Assembly (NCBI RefSeq): GCF_028736115.1
Contig: NZ_CP117877.1
Location: 3,286,001-3,350,000 of the forward strand
Source of the DNA: Mucilaginibacter sp. KACC 22063
GTDB taxonomy: Bacteria > Bacteroidota > Bacteroidia > Sphingobacteriales > Sphingobacteriaceae
Direction of reading: 5' to 3'
Length of the DNA stretch: 64,000 nt
Part shown: piece after piece, positions 60,281-64,000 of the stretch
How the letters are laid out: each line of letters begins with the position of its first letter
Position numbering within the stretch: position 1 is the stretch's first letter
Made by a program: the position numbers and the translations under genes
Notes under the pieces: model-generated
Database searches by the model: none
Told to the model about the DNA's origin: nothing
What the model saw: only the letters and a program-made list of their open reading frames with translations

Positions 60281-61183
60281 TTACAGGTATGCATGGTACT
60301 TTTTACGGACTTCACTCCTGAAGGTAAGCGGCGTGTAGCCGCTAAGCCGCTTAAAGAAACGCGCGAAATAAGACACGTCTGAAAAATTGAGCTTGAATGC
60401 CATTTCCTTTACACTAAGTTCGGTGTGGAAAAGCAGCCGTTTAGCCTCGAGCAGTATACGTTCATGAATATGCTCAATTGCCGTTTTGCCGCTTTGATAT
60501 TTGACCGCTTCGCTCAAATGACCCGCAGAAATATTTAAAAGCTGGGCATAAGAAGCCACATCATGCAATTCGAGGTAGTGCTCTTCAACCGCAGACTGAA
60601 AGCGCTTTAAAAGCTTCTTATCTGCTGACGGTTCGGCATTTTCATATTGTGCAGTATAAATACGGCTAAGATAGATCAACATAACACGCAAATAAGCGTT
60701 CAGCATGCTGTTCTTCCAGTCGGCAGTGCTTTCGTATTCCTTAACAATCTTACCCGACAGGTCTTCCAAAAACGCGACATCCTCATTATTCAGCTTAAGT
60801 TGATGCCCGTTATACAAGTTCTGAATAATGGGTAGCTGGCTTAGTTCATCATTGCCACTGATGCTTAAAAATTCATTGGTAAAGCAGATGATATAACCGT
60901 TTATTGGCCGTGTATCTTCTTTTAAATGGATCTGATGTGGTACGGTGAAGTAAAATGAGTTTTCCTGTAATGTATAAGGCACCATATCCACCCAATGGCG
61001 GCTGTCGCCTTTCTTTACAAAAGCAAACAGGTAATAATCCTTCCGGTGCGGGGCAAGAAAATAGTTCTTTTCATATATTACATCACCTTGCTCCTGGTAA
61101 GCATGAAAGCATTCGGCCTTGTTGCAGAACGACTGCATTAGGGTATACTTTGGGATAATGGTGTTTGCCGCTAATACTTCCAT
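60281..61183 (-). CDS. AraC-family transcriptional regulator
   Basis: A 300-residue regulator with an N-terminal cupin-like sensing domain (about residues 1-165) and a C-terminal AraC helix-turn-helix pair (NISAGHLSEAVKYQSGKTA, then ELSVKEMAFKLNFSDVSYFARFFKRLSGYTP). The ligand is unknown. It is 61 bases upstream of the SDR gene on the same strand and divergent from lysS. Regulation of the SDR gene is a guess from position. Confidence 0.92.
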   Translation of the reverse strand: MEVLAANTIIPKYTLMQSFCNKAECFHAYQEQGDVIYEKNYFLAPHRKDYYLFAFVKKGDSRHWVDMVPYTLQENSFYFTVPHQIHLKEDTRPINGYIICFTNEFLSISGNDELSQLPIIQNLYNGHQLKLNNEDVAFLEDLSGKIVKEYESTADWKNSMLNAYLRVMLIYLSRIYTAQYENAEPSADKKLLKRFQSAVEEHYLELHDVASYAQLLNISAGHLSEAVKYQSGKTAIEHIHERILLEAKRLLFHTELSVKEMAFKLNFSDVSYFARFFKRLSGYTPLTFRSEVRKKYHAYL

Positions 61184-61278
61184 GGCGGTAAATATAATAT
61201 TTCAACCCATTCAAAGTACCCGGCTAACATTAGTTCTTATATCTCTAATTGCATGATTTACATCTGAATGAAAAAAGC

Positions 61279-61286
61279 TATTTTTG
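61279..61286 (+). promoter_or_regulatory. TAnnTTTG -7 box of lysS
   Basis: Perfect match TATTTTTG, 25 bases before the ATG. Confidence 0.6.
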
Positions 61287-61311
61287 CACCCTTATAAAAA
61301 GTGTAAAATAA

Positions 61312-63036
61312 ATGAGTATTGCAGCTTTATCTGAGCAGGAAATATTACGCCGCGAATCGTTACAACAATTACGCGCGCTGGGCATAGAACCCTACCCTGC
61401 CGAAGCATACCCTGTTAACGCATGGGCTAAGGATATTAGAGATAACTTTAATAGCAAACCCGACGCTTATAAACAGGTTTATATTGCAGGCCGTATCATG
61501 TCGCGCCGTATTATGGGCAGTGCCTCTTTCGTCGAAATTCAAGACTCGACAGGCCGTATACAGGTTTACCTGAAGCGCGATGATATTTGCCCTGACGAGG
61601 ATAAAACGCTTTACAATACCGTTTTTAAAAAGCTGCTGGACATTGGCGATTACATTGGCATTAAAGGGTATGTTTTCCTGACCCAAACCGGCGAAATATC
61701 TGTACACACAGAAGAACTGACCATTTTAGCTAAATCGCTTAAACCGCTTCCTGTTGTTAAGCGCGATGAAAGCGGAAATATTTATGACGGGTTTACCGAC
61801 CCTGAATTGCGTTATCGCCAGCGTTATGTCGACCTTACCGTAAACCCCGAGTTTAAAGAGATCTTCATCAAACGTACCAAGGTGATCAGCACTATGCGTA
61901 ACTATTTTAACGAACAGGGCTGGTTAGAGGTGGAAACGCCTATCCTGCAAGCGGTACATGGCGGTGCAGCTGCTCGTCCGTTTGCTACGCACCACAATAC
62001 GCTTGATATGCCTTTGTACCTGCGTATTGCGAATGAGCTTTATTTAAAGCGTTTGATCGTAGCAGGATTTGATGGCGTATACGAGTTTGGCAAAATGTTC
62101 CGTAACGAAGGTATGGACCGTACCCACAACCCGGAGTTTACATCAATGGAAATATATGTAGCCTACAAAGACTATGTATGGATGATGGAGATGGTAGAAA
62201 ACTGCCTTGAAAAGGTGGCCACAGAGGTAAATGGTTCGACGTTGGTTAAAGTGGGCGACCATGAAATTAACTTCGCCGGCCCTTACGAGCGTTTATCGAT
62301 GTACGATTCCATCTTTAAATACACCGGTATCGATGTATCAAACATGGACGAACATGCTTTGCGCCAAACCTGCCGCGATTTAGCCATTGAGGTGGACAAC
62401 ACCATGGGTAAAGGCAAGCTGATTGATGAGATTTTCAGCGCCAAGGTTGAAGCCAACTTAATACAGCCTACATACATTACCGATTACCCGGTGGAGATGA
62501 CGCCGCTTGCTAAAAAGCACCGCACCAAAGAGGGTTTGGTTGAGCGATTTGAGCTGTTTGTTAACGGTAAAGAGATCGGCAATGCTTATTCAGAGCTTAA
62601 TGACCCTTTGGATCAGCGCCAGCGTTTGGAAGACCAGCTGCTGTTAGCAGGCCGTGGCGATGAAGAAGCAATGGCTATGGACGAAGACTTTTTACGTTCG
62701 CTTGAATATGGTATGCCGCCAACATCGGGCTTGGGTATAGGCATCGACCGTTTGGTGATGCTGATGACCAACCAGAGCACCATACAGGAAGTATTGTTCT
62801 TCCCGCAGATGCGCCCTGAGAAAAAGGCCAAAGTGATTACCATTGATGACTTTGTAAACATCGGCGTGCCTGCCGAATGGGTACCGGTAATCAATAAAAT
62901 GGGCTTCAATACGCCTGAAGAACTGAAAGCAGCTAACCCGAACAAGGTATTTAACGACCTTGGCGGCATGCGCAAGAAATTAAAGTTAGACTTAACAATG
63001 CCAGACAAAGACAGTGTTATGGCATGGTTTGCATAA
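61312..63036 (+). CDS. lysS: Lysyl-tRNA synthetase, class II, with C-terminal extension
   Basis: Charges tRNA(Lys). The 574-residue protein has the OB-fold anticodon domain ([23 protein letters not shown]), class II motif 1 ([21 protein letters not shown]), motif 2 ([20 protein letters not shown]) and motif 3 ([13 protein letters not shown]). About 65 residues follow motif 3 and its helix ([25 protein letters not shown] to the end), longer than E. coli LysS (505), a feature I expect in Bacteroidota. It is divergent from the AraC gene and ends near the repeat cluster. Confidence 0.97.
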   Translation: MSIAALSEQEILRRESLQQLRALGIEPYPAEAYPVNAWAKDIRDNFNSKPDAYKQVYIAGRIMSRRIMGSASFVEIQDSTGRIQVYLKRDDICPDEDKTLYNTVFKKLLDIGDYIGIKGYVFLTQTGEISVHTEELTILAKSLKPLPVVKRDESGNIYDGFTDPELRYRQRYVDLTVNPEFKEIFIKRTKVISTMRNYFNEQGWLEVETPILQAVHGGAAARPFATHHNTLDMPLYLRIANELYLKRLIVAGFDGVYEFGKMFRNEGMDRTHNPEFTSMEIYVAYKDYVWMMEMVENCLEKVATEVNGSTLVKVGDHEINFAGPYERLSMYDSIFKYTGIDVSNMDEHALRQTCRDLAIEVDNTMGKGKLIDEIFSAKVEANLIQPTYITDYPVEMTPLAKKHRTKEGLVERFELFVNGKEIGNAYSELNDPLDQRQRLEDQLLLAGRGDEEAMAMDEDFLRSLEYGMPPTSGLGIGIDRLVMLMTNQSTIQEVLFFPQMRPEKKAKVITIDDFVNIGVPAEWVPVINKMGFNTPEELKAANPNKVFNDLGGMRKKLKLDLTMPDKDSVMAWFA

Positions 63037-63047
63037 GCATATTGAAT

Positions 63048-63147
63048 GTCATGCCGAACTAGTTTCGGCATCTCAAACGCACTGGTAAAATCAGATTGTG
63101 AGATCCTGAAACAAGTTCTCCGAAGGAGTCTCTTGGACAGAATGACG
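63048..63147. repeat. REP-like palindromic element, GTCATGCCG family with long arm
   Basis: Left arm GTCATGCCGAACTAGTTTC followed by GGCATCTC; right arm from GAGATCCTGAAACAAGTTC through TCCGAAGGAGTCTC to AGAATGACG. The extra right-arm segment is the complement of that in the left arm of the element at 4282. The gene-free stretch 63037-63537 consists of this element, a terminator, and two further repeats. Confidence 0.8.
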
Positions 63148-63159
63148 TAAGGATAAATA

Positions 63160-63198
63160 AACGAAACAAGCCCGGCAAATTGCCGGGCTTGTTTCGTT
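63160..63198. terminator. Bidirectional terminator after lysS
   Basis: Seventeen-base stem AACGAAACAAGCCCGGC / GCCGGGCTTGTTTCGTT with a 5-base loop and short T-tract. It lies after the first repeat, about 120 bases beyond the lysS stop. Confidence 0.7.
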
Positions 63199-63260
63199 TA
63201 TGAGGTTTACCGTCTTTGGGATGAATGAAGCAAGCGGCCGTTCACCTTTCATATCTCTGG

Positions 63261-63296
63261 GATTGCTTCTTCTCCTTACGGCGAATCGCAATGACG
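63261..63296. repeat. Solo arm of the GTCATTGCG REP-like family
   Basis: GATTGCTTCTTC ... CGAATCGCAATGACG, with no opposing arm nearby. It matches the right arms at 39290-39313 and 58631-58662. Confidence 0.6.
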
Positions 63297-63327
63297 TAAC
63301 TGTGACCTATCATAGTTAAACAAAAGC

Positions 63328-63427
63328 GTTGTCATGCTGAGCTTGTCGAAGCATGGTGGGTGGCTTTTGATGTATGAACCGATTATATTCCTTAAAATTC
63401 ATGCTTCGAGGGCCTGAGCATGACAAC
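63328..63427. repeat. REP-like palindromic element, GTCATGCTGAGCTTGTCG family
   Basis: Arms at 63328-63355 (GTTGTCATGCTGAGC, then CGAAGCATG) and 63400-63427 (CATGCTTCGAG, then GAGCATGACAAC) are complementary except in the middle; loop about 44 bases. Confidence 0.8.
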
Positions 63428-63537
63428 CCATAACCATTCATAACAAGCCACATCCTTAACCAAAACTTAAAATAACGATAATTATTTGTTTATAAAGGTT
63501 ATATAGTTTTATGTTGGACACTTAAAGCTGAAAAGAC

Positions 63538-63738
63538 ATGACACTGGAGATAACTGAAAACGAATATCTGATCAAGCTCGACCGTACTAAATTCGGGCTT
63601 TCATTCCTGCGCAGCCTTTTAAAACAGGTTGAAGTAGCTAACCCAACCGAAGACGATCTGTTTTCATCAGAACGTCATTCGCGTATAAAGAATGATCCTG
63701 CTGAACCTGATTATTTTGGTTCTTTAGAAGATAAATAA
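63538..63738 (+). CDS. Small hypothetical protein
   Basis: A 66-residue acidic protein that I do not recognise. It has a beta-like start (MTLEITENEYLIKLDRTKF), a helix (LSFLRSLLKQVEVAN) and a disordered acidic tail. A weak promoter (TTTG at 63485-63488, TAGTTTTA at 63504-63511) precedes it. Its length and shape would fit an antitoxin or a small regulatory protein, but no toxin gene is adjacent, so I assign no function. Confidence 0.55.
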   Translation: MTLEITENEYLIKLDRTKFGLSFLRSLLKQVEVANPTEDDLFSSERHSRIKNDPAEPDYFGSLEDK

Positions 63739-63754
63739 AAGGGCTTAACCGCAA

Positions 63755-64000
63755 TTAATAATTGCGGTAACCTCTTTGCACCTGCTTGTCCATCTGATTA
63801 AGCTGGCCTTTCATCATCTTGATCTGATCGGCAAGCAGTTTATTTTTATCTTCTTTAGTAGCCTCAGATAAATACTGCTGCGCTTCACGCTTATTGCGTT
63901 TTGCCATTGAAATACCTGCCAGGCTCAGTTTAGCCAAAGCTGTATTGTGCGACATACGCATACCTAAAGAAAGGGCTTTCTTAAAGTATTTTTCAGATTT
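63755..64000 (-). CDS. TPR-like protein (5' end cut by window)
   Basis: The minus-strand frame is open to the right edge and ends at 63755. The visible part reads EKYFKKALSLGMRMSHNTALAKLSLAG then a basic and acidic helix-rich stretch (KRNKREAQQYLSEATKEDKNKLLADQIKMMKG). The paired-helix pattern YFKKALSLG suggests TPR-like repeats, as does the tail after them. The start codon lies beyond the window; an internal ATG at 63961 is not evidence of the start. Confidence 0.55.
   Translation of the reverse strand, partial: KSEKYFKKALSLGMRMSHNTALAKLSLAGISMAKRNKREAQQYLSEATKEDKNKLLADQIKMMKGQLNQMDKQVQRGYRNY

Noticed and set aside
63538-63738. Possible antitoxin of a toxin-antitoxin pair
   Set aside because: No toxin-like gene is next to it on either strand; the neighbour is a TPR-like gene on the other strand.

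Overview
The window looks like chromosomal DNA of a Bacteroidota bacterium, most likely family Sphingobacteriaceae (Mucilaginibacter or Pedobacter type); I infer this from gene content and signals and could not run a taxonomic search. Supporting signs are a fused SecDF, a type B ribosomal protein L31, a Rho with a long Asn-rich insertion, an alternative GlmU-like protein, a lysyl-tRNA synthetase with an extra C-terminal domain, and repeated TAnnTTTG (-7) promoter boxes, the Bacteroidota housekeeping promoter. Nearly everything is housekeeping. I found no tRNA, rRNA, CRISPR array, phage or intact insertion sequence.

Layout. 1-6.3 kb: end of a LolD/MacB-type ABC ATPase, gatC, plsC divergent from trpS, a deoxynucleoside kinase, kdsB, pyrG. 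6.3-16 kb: yidC, a cation efflux protein, an MsrP-like molybdoenzyme with its membrane cytochrome, an unknown lipoprotein, a flavin-fold stress protein, a DnaQ/GIY-YIG nuclease fusion, DUF1810 and a beta-barrel protein. 16-29 kb: pyrF, rho, pssA-purS, folK-hpt, sppA, then an operon polX-rfaE1-rfaE2-GT9-OMP-sixA, and dprA. 29-38 kb: an orphan BlaI-type repressor behind five operator-like palindromes, the GT2-sigma-rsmG block, tgt-lptF/G-eamA, an AT-rich 700-base gap, lapA, a hydroxyacid dehydrogenase and ispE. 38-54.8 kb: thyA-folA-secDF, NDH-2, maa, fba, accD, the rpmE/glmU-like/tpiA/prmA block, mce and the iscS-iscU-iscA set. 54.8-64 kb: a large secreted lipoprotein, an acyl-CoA ligase, a frameshifted TPR gene, SDR and AraC genes, lysS, a repeat cluster, and two small or partial genes.

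Genes that work together: envelope and LPS assembly (kdsB, rfaE1, rfaE2, GT9, lptF/G, lapA, plsC, pssA, lolD-like), protein export (yidC, secDF, sppA), folate and thymidylate (folK, folA, thyA), nucleotides (pyrG, pyrF, purS, dNK), central metabolism (fba, tpiA, accD, mce, acyl-CoA ligase) and Fe-S assembly.

The most unusual signals are: (1) five ACTAT-N4-ATAGT palindromes before a BlaI-type gene whose C-terminal dimerisation module is duplicated as two 30-residue copies; (2) a Tgt lacking all three zinc cysteines; (3) a PolX whose polymerase carboxylates are gone while the PHP nuclease motifs remain; (4) intergenic imperfect hairpins, each built from its own repeated short word, plus several REP-like families; and (5) a terminator whose U-tract also reads as the promoter of the next gene.
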